Positions 36,142 to 46,044 of a stretch of DNA of 64,000 nucleotides are shown one piece after another (the stretch's first letter is position 1; each line of letters begins with the position of its first letter). The notes under the pieces were generated by a model. The model did not search any database. It was given only the letters and a program-made list of their open reading frames with translations, and was not told where the DNA came from. Source of the DNA: Rahnella ecdela (GTDB lineage: Bacteria; Pseudomonadota; Gammaproteobacteria; Enterobacterales; Enterobacteriaceae); NCBI RefSeq assembly GCF_019049625.1, contig NZ_JAFMOY010000111.1:21992-85991 (forward strand). The letters run 5' to 3'. The translations under genes were made by a program, and so were the position numbers.

Positions 36142-36879
36142 TTACGAACGCCACAGACAGCTGCCGCCCTTTTTCACCACCAGATCCAATCTTTCTTCAT
36201 GCCACGCCAGTTCCTGCTCATTCGCCGCGATCACTTTTAACCCTGAAGCCGGACGTGCCACGCGCTGGATCCCTAACCCGTCAGCACCGGTATTTTGCTC
36301 GCCTTCGTGGGTAAATTTGATGCTGGTCTGGCCGCCGGTCATCATCAGATAGACTTCGGCAAGAATTTCGGAGTCAAGCAAAGCGCCGTGCAGCGTACGT
36401 TTGCTGTTGTCGATCAGGTAACGATCGCTCAGGGCATCGAGGTTATTACGCTTGCCGGGGAACAGCTTACGCGCCATTGCCAGGCTGTCGGTGATTTTAC
36501 AGAACGTTTCGGTTTTTGGCAGGTTACGTCCGAGCATGTCGAATTCGTAATCCATAAAGCCGATATCGAACGTTGCGTTATGAATGACTAATTCGCCGCC
36601 GCGAATGTATTCGATAAAGTCGTCGGCAACCTCGGCGAAGGTCGGTTTATCGGCGAGGAATTCGTCGCTGATACCATGAACGCCAAAAGCTTCCGGATCC
36701 ACCAGACGGTCGGGCTTGAGATAAACATGGAAATTGCGCCCCGTCAGGCGACGGTTAACCACTTCAACAGCACCGATTTCGATAATCCGGTGCCCTTCAT
36801 AATGGACGCCGAGTTTATTCATACCGGTGGTTTCGGTATCGAGAACGACGATCCTGTTAGATGTGTTTTGTAAATCCAT
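36142..36879 (-). CDS. dnaQ: DNA polymerase III epsilon subunit (proofreading exonuclease)
   Basis: 3'-5' exonuclease of the replicative polymerase core, 245 residues. The DEDDh motifs are visible: D14/E16 in VVLDTETTGMN, the second aspartate in HNATFDIGFMDYEF, and the HxxxxD region in LHGALLDSEILAEVYL. The C-terminal part binds the alpha subunit. In E. coli it is directly divergent from rnhA; here a 4.6-kb agmatine module separates them. Confidence 0.97.
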   Translation of the reverse strand: MDLQNTSNRIVVLDTETTGMNKLGVHYEGHRIIEIGAVEVVNRRLTGRNFHVYLKPDRLVDPEAFGVHGISDEFLADKPTFAEVADDFIEYIRGGELVIHNATFDIGFMDYEFDMLGRNLPKTETFCKITDSLAMARKLFPGKRNNLDALSDRYLIDNSKRTLHGALLDSEILAEVYLMMTGGQTSIKFTHEGEQNTGADGLGIQRVARPASGLKVIAANEQELAWHEERLDLVVKKGGSCLWRS

Positions 36880-36960
36880 AGCTCATTACCCAACGCTGAC
36901 AGTCAATTGCAGAAACAGTCTGCCCGGCGGGAAACAGAATCACGCGCCGGGCACTTTATC

Positions 36961-38046
36961 TTACGCAGGGATTTGCTGCGTAATGCAGTGGATGTTACCA
37001 CCGCCCAGCAAGATTTCACGAGCCGGAATACCGGTGATTTTGAAATCAGGATACATCTGTGCAAATAGCGCTTCGGCCAGGCTATCGGTCTGAGCATCCA
37101 GCAGCGGATAAATAATGTGCTGATTGCTTATCAGATAATTGACGTAAGAACCCGCCAGACGGTTACCTTCCAGACGTTCAATCGCGGTGCCTGGCAATAC
37201 GCCAATCGTCTCTTCTGCTGTGGCATGCATCACAGGAGGCGAAGGCATTTTCCAGATTTTCAGGCTGCGGCCTTTGGCATCTTTCGCCGCTTCCAGCACT
37301 TTTAAAGCCGCAGCTGATCGCGCGTATTGCGGATCCTGCTCGTCGTCAGTCCAATGCAAAGCGACTTCACCCGGACGGACGAAGCAGCACATGTTGTCAA
37401 TGTGTCCGTCGGTTTCGTCGTTGAATACGCCGTCTTCCAGCCAGATGAATTGCTTCACGCCGAGGTATTTCTGCAAATGCGCTTCAATTTCAGTTTTCGA
37501 AAGATGAGGGTTGCGGTTCGGATTGAGCAGGCATTCTGCGGTGGTCAGCAAGGTGCCTTCCCCGTCCACATGAATTGAACCGCCTTCCAGCACCAGATCC
37601 GTGGATACATAAGGGATCTGCTGATGATCCGCTACCTGACGGGCAACCAGCTGGTCGCGCTCCCAGCTCGAATACAAACCGCCGTTGAAGCCGCCCCACG
37701 CATTGAATGTCCAGTCAATGGCCAGGCGCTCGCCCTGCGGATTCACCACAATGGTCGGGCCGGTATCGCGCATCCAGGCGTCGTCGCTTTCCATTTCCAC
37801 CAGCGTTATCTGCGCTGGCATCACTTCGCGCGCGTTGGCCATTTCTGCTGCCGGAACCGCCATAAATACCGGCGTTTTGGTCGCGATAGCTGCCGCCACG
37901 TTAGCAAAAGCCAGCTGCGCCGGACGACCGTTTGAGCGCCAGTTATCGGTGCGGTAAGGCCAGATCATCCAGACAGCCTGCTGCGACGCCCATTCAGCGG
38001 GCATCGCAAAACCTTCAGCCTGAGGATTGATATCAATAGAAGACAT
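36961..38046 (-). CDS. aguA: Agmatine deiminase
   Basis: Hydrolyses agmatine to N-carbamoylputrescine and ammonia. The 361-residue guanidine-modifying enzyme has [45 protein letters not shown] and the catalytic Cys near the C-terminus in [14 protein letters not shown]. It follows aguB by 3 bp, so the two are co-transcribed. Confidence 0.96.
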   Translation of the reverse strand: MSSIDINPQAEGFAMPAEWASQQAVWMIWPYRTDNWRSNGRPAQLAFANVAAAIATKTPVFMAVPAAEMANAREVMPAQITLVEMESDDAWMRDTGPTIVVNPQGERLAIDWTFNAWGGFNGGLYSSWERDQLVARQVADHQQIPYVSTDLVLEGGSIHVDGEGTLLTTAECLLNPNRNPHLSKTEIEAHLQKYLGVKQFIWLEDGVFNDETDGHIDNMCCFVRPGEVALHWTDDEQDPQYARSAAALKVLEAAKDAKGRSLKIWKMPSPPVMHATAEETIGVLPGTAIERLEGNRLAGSYVNYLISNQHIIYPLLDAQTDSLAEALFAQMYPDFKITGIPAREILLGGGNIHCITQQIPA

Positions 38047-38049
38047 CAG

Positions 38050-38934
38050 TTATTTCCTTGTTGAACCGTCAGATGTCGCGATGGCGCCATACATTTCAGG
38101 ACGGCGATCGCGGAACAGCCCCCACGATGCGCGCTGTGCAGCGACAGCATCCAGATCGAAGGTATGAACCAGCACGGCTTCGTCGGTTTTGTTGGCTTGC
38201 TGCACCAGTGCACCGGTCTGATCAGCAATAAAGGAAGAGCCGTAGAACGTCATTTCGTAATCGGGAATGAATTTGCTTTTTTCCGTACCGATACGGTTAG
38301 AAGCAATCACCGGCACCAGGTTAGCGGCAGCGTGGCCCTGCTGAACGCGGGTCCAGTGCGGCTGGCTATCAATTTCAGGATATGCCGGTTCTGAACCAAT
38401 CGCCGTCGGATAGAAGATGATTTCTGCGCCCTGCAATGCCAGACAACGTGCAGTTTCCGGGAACCACTGATCCCAGCAAATACCCACGCCGATTTTCGCG
38501 TAACGGGTGTTCCAGACTTTGAAGCCGGTATCGCCAGGAATGAAGAATTGTTTTTCCTGATAGGCCGGGCCGTTCGGAATATGAGTTTTGCGATAAACAT
38601 CCAGCACACTGCCGTCAGCATCAATCATGACCAACGAGTTGTAATAGGCGTTATTGCACTTTTCAAAGAAGCTCAGGGGCAGTACGACTTCCAGTTCTTT
38701 CGCCAGCGCAGAGAAATGGCGGATAAGCGGGCTGTTATCCAGCTCCTGCGCCAGGCTGTAATGCTCAGGGCTCTGATCAATACAGAAGTAAGGCGCAGCA
38801 AAAAGCTCCTGGATAAGAATAACTTGTGCGCCTTTGGAATGAGCCTGGCGAACCAGTTTCTCAGCGTTAACAATATTCTTTTCCAGATCCCAGCTGCAGC
38901 TCATTTGTGTTGCAGAAACCGTAACATTTCTCAT
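38050..38934 (-). CDS. aguB: N-carbamoylputrescine amidase
   Basis: Nitrilase-family hydrolase of 294 residues that converts N-carbamoylputrescine to putrescine, CO2 and ammonia. The triad is visible: Glu in VILIQELFAAPYF, Lys in YRKTHIPNGPAY, Cys in IGVGICWDQWFPETAR. Between aguA and the permease gene in one minus-strand unit; together AguA and AguB give an arginine-decarboxylase-linked putrescine route. Confidence 0.96.
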   Translation of the reverse strand: MRNVTVSATQMSCSWDLEKNIVNAEKLVRQAHSKGAQVILIQELFAAPYFCIDQSPEHYSLAQELDNSPLIRHFSALAKELEVVLPLSFFEKCNNAYYNSLVMIDADGSVLDVYRKTHIPNGPAYQEKQFFIPGDTGFKVWNTRYAKIGVGICWDQWFPETARCLALQGAEIIFYPTAIGSEPAYPEIDSQPHWTRVQQGHAAANLVPVIASNRIGTEKSKFIPDYEMTFYGSSFIADQTGALVQQANKTDEAVLVHTFDLDAVAAQRASWGLFRDRRPEMYGAIATSDGSTRK

Positions 38935-38993
38935 TAGACATCCTTAAAGCATTGAAAATTGGCAGTGAAAAAACCATGAAAGTCGGAACTCAC

Positions 38994-40391
38994 TCAGAGT
39001 TTTGAACTGGCACTCTGCATTTTTCTATTATATTGCAAAAGACAGAGCTCTCCAGCCAAAAGAGTCACGATGATTCCGATAACAATCGGCAGGCTGTGGC
39101 TCATGTCGATTTTTCCGTCGAATAAATCTGGGAACACAAACAGAATAATCCCCTGAATAACAAACAGTAAGCACACACCAGCGACCAGCCACTGGCCGAA
39201 AATGCCGCCAGGTACCCGATACGGACGCAGTGTTTCAGTTTCCTTATAGCGCAACCAGAACCATGCGCTGAAGAGCAGTAAATACGGCAGAAGGAAAATG
39301 CAGCTCGAGAAAGAGAAGATAATCCAGAACAGGTCGCTCCTGTCGCTGGCCAGCTGGCTGTAGCAGAGGATAACCAGCGTGGAGACCACGCCGGTCGCCA
39401 CATTCGCGCCGACCGGCGTGTGAAAACGACGGCTCAGAATGCCCAGACAGGCAGGCAACTCCCCGCTTTTTGCCGCTTCGGCGGCGGTGCGGCTCGAGCC
39501 GGACGTCCAGGTCACCATATTGCTGATGAAACTGAATAACGTCAGCACACACAAGATATTAAGGATTATCCGCGCCCCTTCACTTTGCCCGAAAATGATT
39601 TTCATCGCATCGATGATGCCTGACACCAGGCTTATCTGACTGACAGGCAGTGCGGCGAGAATGCCAAATGTCCCGAATAAATAGAGTGCTGAGATGAGTA
39701 TGGCGGCCAGGAACATTGCGGTGCGCATCGTTTTCTCAGGGCTTTTGATCATCTTGCCCATACTTGCGACCAGTTCCAGCCCCAGCAGGCTGTAGATGAT
39801 GGCGGGCAGAAAGCGGCTGCTTTCGTTGAGATGCGGGATCAAGTTATGCCACTCAAAATTGTTGGCGAGACCATGTTGCAGAAAATAACGAATACCCGCA
39901 AAGCCCAGCACGGCAATCACGATAATTTTTGCGAAAGCCCCCCAGCGGGCGATTTTAAGACATACGCTGGTGGAGATGTTGCAAAACCAGACCGTCAGCC
40001 AGGTCAGCACCAGACACAGCAGAATTTGCCAGTGCAGCGCCATTTTCGGCCAGTACAATGAAGAAAAGGTGCCGGCAAAGAGAATATAAACAGAAGGCAT
40101 CCACAGCCCGACGTTGATCCAATAGAGATAAGAGGTTCTGGCGGCCATGCGTGTCCCGAATGCCCGCTTAACCCAATCGTAAATACCGCCTTCAGCAGGC
40201 CAGGTGCTGCCCAACTCCGTGACCACCAGCGTATAAGGCAGAACAAAGCCCGCCAGCATAATAACCCACCACGAAAAAGCCGACGGTCCGATGGCGGCAG
40301 AAGCCGTCAAAGTATCAAGGATCATGACCGCACAAAGGGTGAACATCGTCAGACTGCCCATGCCAATCTTTTGATTTTTATTCGTTTCCAT
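38994..40391 (-). CDS. APC-family permease of the agmatine module
   Basis: A 465-residue amino acid/polyamine/organocation transporter with about 12 membrane spans. The start at 40391 (METNKNQKIGMGSLTMFTLC) is chosen because AGGG is 7 bp upstream; two earlier in-frame start codons (GTG 40397, ATG 40394) are too close to it. GGIYDWVKRAFGTRMAARTSYLYW is the conserved TM2-3 region. First gene of the permease-aguB-aguA unit, so uptake of agmatine or agmatine/putrescine exchange is likely; substrate not proven. Confidence 0.85.
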   Translation of the reverse strand: METNKNQKIGMGSLTMFTLCAVMILDTLTASAAIGPSAFSWWVIMLAGFVLPYTLVVTELGSTWPAEGGIYDWVKRAFGTRMAARTSYLYWINVGLWMPSVYILFAGTFSSLYWPKMALHWQILLCLVLTWLTVWFCNISTSVCLKIARWGAFAKIIVIAVLGFAGIRYFLQHGLANNFEWHNLIPHLNESSRFLPAIIYSLLGLELVASMGKMIKSPEKTMRTAMFLAAILISALYLFGTFGILAALPVSQISLVSGIIDAMKIIFGQSEGARIILNILCVLTLFSFISNMVTWTSGSSRTAAEAAKSGELPACLGILSRRFHTPVGANVATGVVSTLVILCYSQLASDRSDLFWIIFSFSSCIFLLPYLLLFSAWFWLRYKETETLRPYRVPGGIFGQWLVAGVCLLFVIQGIILFVFPDLFDGKIDMSHSLPIVIGIIVTLLAGELCLLQYNRKMQSASSKL

Positions 40392-40449
40392 CATCACACC
40401 CTGCTTTTTAATCGGATAACAGTGAATATATCAGTGACAAACAATATGA

Positions 40450-40469
40450 ATGAAATGTATTGTTTTCAT
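40450..40469. promoter_or_regulatory. Putative LysR-type operator of the agu locus
   Basis: ATGAAA - TGTATTGT - TTTCAT is a perfect 6-bp inverted repeat in the 103-bp divergent promoter region between the permease and LysR genes, 25 bp before the regulator start. The dyad fits a LysR-type T-N11-A site; assignment is by position. Confidence 0.5.
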
Positions 40470-40494
40470 CAAATAATGAAGGATATTCATAATC

Positions 40495-41391
40495 ATGCTG
40501 GACCTGAATCTTCTTCGCCTGGTGGTCATTCTGGCGAAAGAAAAAAACGTCACCCGCGCTGCACTCAAAGCCAATATCACGCAATCAGCGTTCAGCCATG
40601 CTCTTAACCGTATCCGGGAGCAGCTGAATGACGAGGTGTTTGTACGCACACGCAATGGCATGGAGCCAACGCCTTATGCCGCCTCGATTATTCCGGTGAT
40701 TACCAGTTCACTGGACAGGCTGGAAGCCGCCACCCGCGGCGCTCATGCGTTTGACCCGCTTCGCGATGCCCATACCTTTTATATCGGCGCAGTCGATTAT
40801 TTTGAATTCATGTTTATGCCGGTGCTGACCGCGCGGTTTAAGCAACTGGCACCGAATGTCCGGCTTTCCGTCGATATTCTTTCAGAAACTATCAAGCTAG
40901 AGCGCATTGAGATGGGGCAACTGGACGCTTTTATCGGCGTCGACACCCTGCAACATGTTCCGCACTACTATAATAAGCACCCGCTAATTTCAGACCATTT
41001 CGTGGCGATAGCGTCAAAGGATCGTAGGGATCTGCCGTCAGTGCTCACGATCAAAAATCTGGTTACGGAGCCGCAAATCCATCTGCCCGCCGTCAGTTCC
41101 GGCGCTGACCATATCGACCGCTGGCTGTCGGCGCAGCATCTCTATCGTCCGCTGGCGACAGTGGTACAAAGTTATGCTGTCGGAGGAAGGGTCGCGGTGG
41201 CATCGGGTTATCTGATGTGCGTGCCCTATCGCATCGCCCGCGAACTGGCGGATATGCTGCCTTTGCGGATACTCGAATTACCTGCCGGTTTGCCAACTTA
41301 TGAGCTGAATCTGCTGACGCACAGCTTGTTTGATCATCAGCCCGCGCTGCGCTGGCTGATTAATGAGCTGAAAAATGCGCGCATTGAATAA
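40495..41391 (+). CDS. LysR-family regulator, probable activator of the agu genes
   Basis: A 298-residue LysR-type regulator. The N-terminal helix-turn-helix is LDLNLLRLVVILAKEKNVTRAALKANITQSAFSHALNRIR, followed by a periplasmic-binding-like effector domain. AAGGA lies 11 bp before the ATG. It is divergent from the permease-aguB-aguA unit, the usual place for a cognate LysR regulator; the effector would be agmatine or carbamoylputrescine by inference. Confidence 0.85.
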   Translation: MLDLNLLRLVVILAKEKNVTRAALKANITQSAFSHALNRIREQLNDEVFVRTRNGMEPTPYAASIIPVITSSLDRLEAATRGAHAFDPLRDAHTFYIGAVDYFEFMFMPVLTARFKQLAPNVRLSVDILSETIKLERIEMGQLDAFIGVDTLQHVPHYYNKHPLISDHFVAIASKDRRDLPSVLTIKNLVTEPQIHLPAVSSGADHIDRWLSAQHLYRPLATVVQSYAVGGRVAVASGYLMCVPYRIARELADMLPLRILELPAGLPTYELNLLTHSLFDHQPALRWLINELKNARIE

Positions 41392-41490
41392 CGCAGCGCA
41401 ACAGGCAGAGGTGGCGAAGATATTGAAGTGCTCACCGCGCCGGTTTATGTCAGACTTGGCGTTTACATTTGACCAAAGAGCCTGCCCGCA

Positions 41491-41958
41491 ATGAACAAAC
41501 AGGTAGAAATTTTCACCGACGGCTCCTGCCTGGGAAATCCCGGCCCCGGCGGTTTCGGTGCGATTTTACGTTATAAGCAACACGAAAAAGAGTTCAGCGC
41601 GGGTTTCCGTCTGACCACCAATAACCGCATGGAAATGATGGCGGCGATTGTGGCACTTGAAGCTCTGAGTACGCCATGCGAAGTGACGCTGAGCACCGAC
41701 AGCCAGTATGTGCGCCAGGGTATTACCACCTGGATCCACAACTGGAAAAAGCGTGGCTGGAAAACAGCAGATAAAAAACCGGTGAAAAACGTCGATTTAT
41801 GGAAACGCCTCGACGCCGCGATCCAGACGCATCAGCTGAACTGGATGTGGGTCAAAGGCCATGCCGGTCACCCTGAGAATGAGCGCTGCGACGTGCTGGC
41901 GAAAGAGGCGGCGGGGAATCCGACGCTGGAAGACGTAGGTTATCAATCCGAAAGTTAA
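41491..41958 (+). CDS. rnhA: Ribonuclease HI
   Basis: Degrades the RNA strand of RNA-DNA hybrids. The 155-residue product has the family length and the catalytic residues at the E. coli numbers: D10 in [16 protein letters not shown]48 in [10 protein letters not shown] and D70 in [11 protein letters not shown], with the fourth acidic residue in [15 protein letters not shown]. Convergent with yafS after a 13-bp gap. Confidence 0.98.
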   Translation: MNKQVEIFTDGSCLGNPGPGGFGAILRYKQHEKEFSAGFRLTTNNRMEMMAAIVALEALSTPCEVTLSTDSQYVRQGITTWIHNWKKRGWKTADKKPVKNVDLWKRLDAAIQTHQLNWMWVKGHAGHPENERCDVLAKEAAGNPTLEDVGYQSES

Positions 41959-41971
41959 TCCCATTAGAGCA

Positions 41972-42697
41972 TCAGTCGCGATGCTCTTTTCGGTAACTTT
42001 TCGTCGCCCCCACGGCTTGCGGTATTTTTCGTTTCTGTGAGAGGACTTTTTTCGCGGTTGGTGTCAGCGGGAAAGTCCTTTTGCGGGCAATAATCAGCGT
42101 CATGCAACCCAGTGCTGGCAGATGCGTACTCAGCAATTTTCCACCATTCTTTTTCCAGGGCAGAACGTGAAAACGCCGGTGGACCATCACTTCATAATTG
42201 AGCAATGACAGCCAGTCGAGCAGACGCATTTGGGTAAACAAACGGCTGCTGTAAGGCTGACGCTTACGAAACACCGGCATCAGTTTGCCGATGCCTAACA
42301 AACTGAGCGGATTAAAGCTGCTGAGCACCATCCAGCCATCATCAATCAGCACACGGTCCACTTCACGTAGTATGCGGTGCGGGTCATCGGCGTAAGCCAG
42401 CGTATGACTGAGCAGGCAGGCATCCACAGATTTTGCCGCAAAGGGTAAATAGTAAGGGTCGCCGTGAACATGCAGCCCCTCACCTTCCGATGCGAAGTTC
42501 ACCTGATGCGAGATCGGACACGCCTGAGCATCAATTTCGGCACTTAATGCGCCGATTTTCAGCAGATGAAACCCGTAGAGTTTGCCCCACCAGGGTTGCA
42601 GTTGTTGCTCAAGCGCGGCACGGTAGTAGTCGCCGCATGGGATATCTTCCCATGAAGCCGGTGCAACTATTTTCTTACGGGCGCGGGCTGGTCGCAT
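41972..42697 (-). CDS. yafS: SAM-dependent methyltransferase YafS
   Basis: A 241-residue class I methyltransferase-like protein of the YafS family with unknown substrate. [13 protein letters not shown] sits in the place of the glycine-rich SAM loop, with [23 protein letters not shown] and [26 protein letters not shown] matching motifs III-V. It lies between rnhA and divergent gloB, the E. coli order. The C-terminus is basic. Confidence 0.9.
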   Translation of the reverse strand: MRPARARKKIVAPASWEDIPCGDYYRAALEQQLQPWWGKLYGFHLLKIGALSAEIDAQACPISHQVNFASEGEGLHVHGDPYYLPFAAKSVDACLLSHTLAYADDPHRILREVDRVLIDDGWMVLSSFNPLSLLGIGKLMPVFRKRQPYSSRLFTQMRLLDWLSLLNYEVMVHRRFHVLPWKKNGGKLLSTHLPALGCMTLIIARKRTFPLTPTAKKVLSQKRKIPQAVGATKSYRKEHRD

Positions 42698-42740
42698 AGT
42701 TTGTTATCTTCTTTCAAGCAGTTGCCAAAGAGAGGTTGTC

Positions 42741-43496
42741 ATGAATCTTATCAGTATTCCTGCCCTGCAGGACAATTACATTTGGTTGCTCGATGACCAG
42801 CAGGGGCATTGCCTGATTGTCGATCCGGGTGAAGCGGCGCCGGTATTAACCGCGCTGAAAAAGGCCAATTTAACCCCAACCGCTATCCTTCTGACCCATC
42901 ATCATCACGACCATGTTGACGGTGTTGATGAGATTTGCAGCCATTTCCCGGGTCTGAAAGTGTACGGACCTCACGAAACTGAGAACAAATTTAGTCAGAT
43001 TAGTCTTAAAAACGGCGATAAATTGGTAATTGGCGGTCTGGAATGGCAGATCTTTGCTACGCCCGGACACACTCTTGGTCATATTTCATACTATAGCGCG
43101 CCTTATCTTTTCTGCGGAGACACGATGTTTTCCGCAGGATGCGGTCGTTTATTTGAAGGGACGCCGGAGCAAATGTATCAGTCGTTTCAACGCTTAGCAG
43201 CCCTGCCTGATGAAACATTAGTCTGCGCTGCGCATGAGTACACTCTCTCAAATCTTAAGTTTGCGCGCTCCATTTTACCGGAGGATCATGATATTCATTC
43301 TCATGAGCACAAAGTGCAACAAATGCGTGAAAAGGGACAATCTTCCCTGCCTTCAACCCTCGGTCTTGAGCGTAAAATTAACCTCTTTTTACGTTGCGAT
43401 GATATTGATTTACAAAACAAATTAAACCTTAACGATCCCTTAAAGCCTGACTGGCATGTTTTTGCCCATTTAAGGGCACTCAAGGATAGCTTCTAG
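42741..43496 (+). CDS. gloB: Hydroxyacylglutathione hydrolase (glyoxalase II)
   Basis: Hydrolyses S-lactoylglutathione to lactate and glutathione, completing methylglyoxal detoxification. The 251-residue metallo-beta-lactamase-fold enzyme has the binuclear metal motif [10 protein letters not shown], further ligands in [10 protein letters not shown] and [17 protein letters not shown], and [17 protein letters not shown] precedes the ATG. Immediately followed by mltD in the same direction, as in E. coli. Confidence 0.97.
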   Translation: MNLISIPALQDNYIWLLDDQQGHCLIVDPGEAAPVLTALKKANLTPTAILLTHHHHDHVDGVDEICSHFPGLKVYGPHETENKFSQISLKNGDKLVIGGLEWQIFATPGHTLGHISYYSAPYLFCGDTMFSAGCGRLFEGTPEQMYQSFQRLAALPDETLVCAAHEYTLSNLKFARSILPEDHDIHSHEHKVQQMREKGQSSLPSTLGLERKINLFLRCDDIDLQNKLNLNDPLKPDWHVFAHLRALKDSF

Positions 43497-43565
43497 CCCC
43501 AAAGGTTGTGTTTTTTTTCGAAGCAAAGTATTATCGCTCGTCTTTTAAGCAACTATGACACACAC

Positions 43566-44951
43566 ATGAAGGCAAACGCGATCCTAATAATCGCCTCCAT
43601 GTTGCTCACAGGTTGCCAGGCGTCCAGGCAGGGCGTGAAGGTACCGGAACAACATGCACAGAGTTTGTCTTCAGCAAGTCAAAGTGAAGCAGGACAGTAC
43701 ACAGATGATGGCCGAGCGGCCTCTGGGGGATGGTTGGATGGAAACGACACCGTCTCCCAACAAAATTTGTGGAACTTCATAGGCGACGAGCTGAAGATGA
43801 AGGTTCCGGAAAATTCCCGGATCCGCGAACAAAGAGTTAAATATTTAAAGAATAAGAGCTATCTCCACGATGTAACATTACGGGCAGAGCCGTACATGTA
43901 CTGGATCACCGAGCAGATTAAGAAACGTAATATGCCGATGGAACTGGTACTGCTACCCATAGTGGAGAGCGCTTTTGATCCTAAAGCAACCTCATCAGCT
44001 AACGCTGCGGGGTTATGGCAGATTGTGCCTCAAACGGGTCGAAACTATGGTTTGAAACAAAACCAGTGGTATGACGGTCGCCGCGATGTTGTGGCTTCGA
44101 CAACCGCTGCGCTTGATATGATGCAACGCCTGAACAAAATGTTTGGTGGCGACTGGTTACTGACTGTTGCTGCGTATAACAGTGGTGAAGGCCGCGTAAT
44201 GCAAGCGGTGAAAGCGAACAAAGCTAAGGGTCGTCCGACGGACTTCTGGGCGCTGTCGCTTCCACGTGAAACATCGATTTATGTGCCGAAGATGTTAGCG
44301 CTGAGCGACATTCTTAAGCACAGCAAGAAATACGGTATAAGCCTGCCGAAACCGAGTGAAGACCGCGCTCTGGCGCGTGTTGAAGTCGGACAGCAGATGC
44401 AACTGACTCAGGCGGCAGAGATGGCGGGCATGTCCCTGACCAAGCTCAAGTCGTTTAACACTGGCTATAAGAAAAATGTAACCGCGCCGAATGGCCCGCA
44501 TTACATCGTTCTGCCGAAGGCGCATGCCGACCAGTTTAAAGATTCACTGGCTGATGGCGATATTGCCGCAGTACAGGAAACCAAACTGGCCAGCAACACT
44601 CCGTCAGGTGCAAAACAGTACAAGGTGCGCTCCGGCGACAGCTTGTCTGGCATTGCAGCCCGACTGAATGTGAAGACCCGTGATTTACAGCGTTGGAACA
44701 ATTTGCGCTCAGCAGGCGCGTTAAAAGTTGGGCAAACCCTGCAAGTGGCGGATAACAGCGTCAGCGATACCAGTGCCAATGGTGGCAGCATCACCTATCA
44801 GGTACGTAAAGGCGATTCATTGTCGAGCATTGCCAAACGTCACGGCGTAAACATCAAAGATGTGATGCGCTGGAACACCAATGCCGACAACCTGCAGCCG
44901 GGCAACAAGTTAACGTTGTACGTTAGCAACAAAATGAGTCCTGATACCTGA
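43566..44951 (+). CDS. mltD: Membrane-bound lytic murein transglycosylase D
   Basis: Outer-membrane lipoprotein that cleaves glycan strands to 1,6-anhydromuropeptides. The start at 43566 (MKANAILIIASMLLTGCQAS) gives a lipoprotein signal with lipobox LTGC (C17) and 461 residues. The SLT domain has the catalytic Glu in LPIVESAFDPKATS and ANAAGLWQIVPQTGRNYGL. Two LysM repeats close the protein: YKVRSGDSLSGIAARLNVKT and YQVRKGDSLSSIAKRHGVNI. The longer frame from 43506 is rejected. Confidence 0.96.
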   Translation: MKANAILIIASMLLTGCQASRQGVKVPEQHAQSLSSASQSEAGQYTDDGRAASGGWLDGNDTVSQQNLWNFIGDELKMKVPENSRIREQRVKYLKNKSYLHDVTLRAEPYMYWITEQIKKRNMPMELVLLPIVESAFDPKATSSANAAGLWQIVPQTGRNYGLKQNQWYDGRRDVVASTTAALDMMQRLNKMFGGDWLLTVAAYNSGEGRVMQAVKANKAKGRPTDFWALSLPRETSIYVPKMLALSDILKHSKKYGISLPKPSEDRALARVEVGQQMQLTQAAEMAGMSLTKLKSFNTGYKKNVTAPNGPHYIVLPKAHADQFKDSLADGDIAAVQETKLASNTPSGAKQYKVRSGDSLSGIAARLNVKTRDLQRWNNLRSAGALKVGQTLQVADNSVSDTSANGGSITYQVRKGDSLSSIAKRHGVNIKDVMRWNTNADNLQPGNKLTLYVSNKMSPDT

Positions 44952-44971
44952 TTCTGCTCGGTACCGGCAAT

Positions 44972-45007
44972 AAAAAAGCACCCTGAATATTCCGGGTGCT
45001 TTTTTTA
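44972..45007 (+). terminator. Rho-independent terminator of mltD
   Basis: AAAAAAGCACCC - TGAATATTCC - GGGTGCTTTTTTT, 20 bp after the mltD stop. It can also work for convergent yafD. Confidence 0.92.
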
Positions 45008-45053
45008 TGCCTGCGTTTTTTGACCCATGTTCTTTTGGTCGACAAAAAAAGTG

Positions 45054-45854
45054 CTACAGCGTCAGCGGTTGTCCGGCCATAAACTCCACCCGCAGGGGGT
45101 TATGATCTGAGGCACGCGTTTCCATCACCGAGGCACTGGTCACGCTCAGGTCGCGGTAGAAAATGAAGTCCAGCGGCCTGCCGAACGCCCGCTTACGCAA
45201 GTCAGAAGGAAAACGTACCTCCTCCAGCCGGATATTCCCTGCAAAGCCATATAGCGCGTTGATACGCTGTTTGCTCCACGCATTGAAATCCCCCGCCATA
45301 ATCACCGGCCCTTTATGGTTAGCAATCTGCTCACCAATCGGGTCGAGCTGCTTACTGTAGACGTCGATACCGATACTAAAATTGACGGCGTGAATGTTCA
45401 CCACCATCAGCAAACGACCATCCAGAAGCGGATAGACGGTAACTAATGCCGATTTAGACAGCCTCAGCAGCGGCTCACGCTCACGCAGCGGGCAACAGTA
45501 AACCGGATGCGCCGCAGAGAGTGTCATCACGCCAGAGGGATGCTGAGGCAGCATAAACGCCGGCACCTGATCGGCGGCCAGATAGTTGGATGTGGCAAAA
45601 CGGATCAGTTCGGGCGTTGTCTGCGCTTCCTGAAGTAACACCAGCTGCGCATCTTTGCCGTAATCGCGCAAAACTGACAACCAGTCAGCCCGCTGCTGTT
45701 TGAAGATATTCCACACCATGACGCGCAAAATATTCGAATTGGGTAGCGCAGCACCCGGCGGCAAATCCGGCCCTAAGTGTGCGAGGGCACCCGGAAAGAT
45801 TTGCTCAGCGGGCTGACCTGCGACATACCTCATTGCATATGTTTTTTTCCGCAC
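45054..45854 (-). CDS. yafD: Endonuclease/exonuclease/phosphatase-family protein YafD
   Basis: A 266-residue protein, same length as E. coli YafD, with the EEP fold. It has [32 protein letters not shown] with the metal-binding Glu, [19 protein letters not shown] and the terminal [11 protein letters not shown] with the catalytic Asp-His. The substrate is unknown. Its 5' region (45855-45990) is the promoter area next to the terminator of the adjacent transporter gene. Confidence 0.92.
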   Translation of the reverse strand: MRKKTYAMRYVAGQPAEQIFPGALAHLGPDLPPGAALPNSNILRVMVWNIFKQQRADWLSVLRDYGKDAQLVLLQEAQTTPELIRFATSNYLAADQVPAFMLPQHPSGVMTLSAAHPVYCCPLREREPLLRLSKSALVTVYPLLDGRLLMVVNIHAVNFSIGIDVYSKQLDPIGEQIANHKGPVIMAGDFNAWSKQRINALYGFAGNIRLEEVRFPSDLRKRAFGRPLDFIFYRDLSVTSASVMETRASDHNPLRVEFMAGQPLTL

Positions 45855-45990
45855 GCTAATCGCCTGTTACCCGTTATATCGTTGCTATATGAGAGAGATT
45901 CCCACAGCGAAAGTTCAGTATACGCCCGCAGCCGCTCAGGCCAAATCTGTTTACATTGGTATACAACCCGGTCACATCTACAGGCTAGCA

Positions 45991-46023
45991 CAAAAACGAA
46001 AACGGCCCGCCGAAGCGAGCCGT
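45991..46023 (-). terminator. Terminator of the YdhP-like transporter gene
   Basis: On the minus strand ACGGCTCGC - TTCG - GCGGGCCGT followed by TTTTCGTTTTTG, 22 bp after the stop at 46045. One mismatch in a 9-bp stem capped by a stable TTCG tetraloop. Confidence 0.85.
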
Positions 46024-46044
46024 GAAGAAAGTACAAACTGCAAA

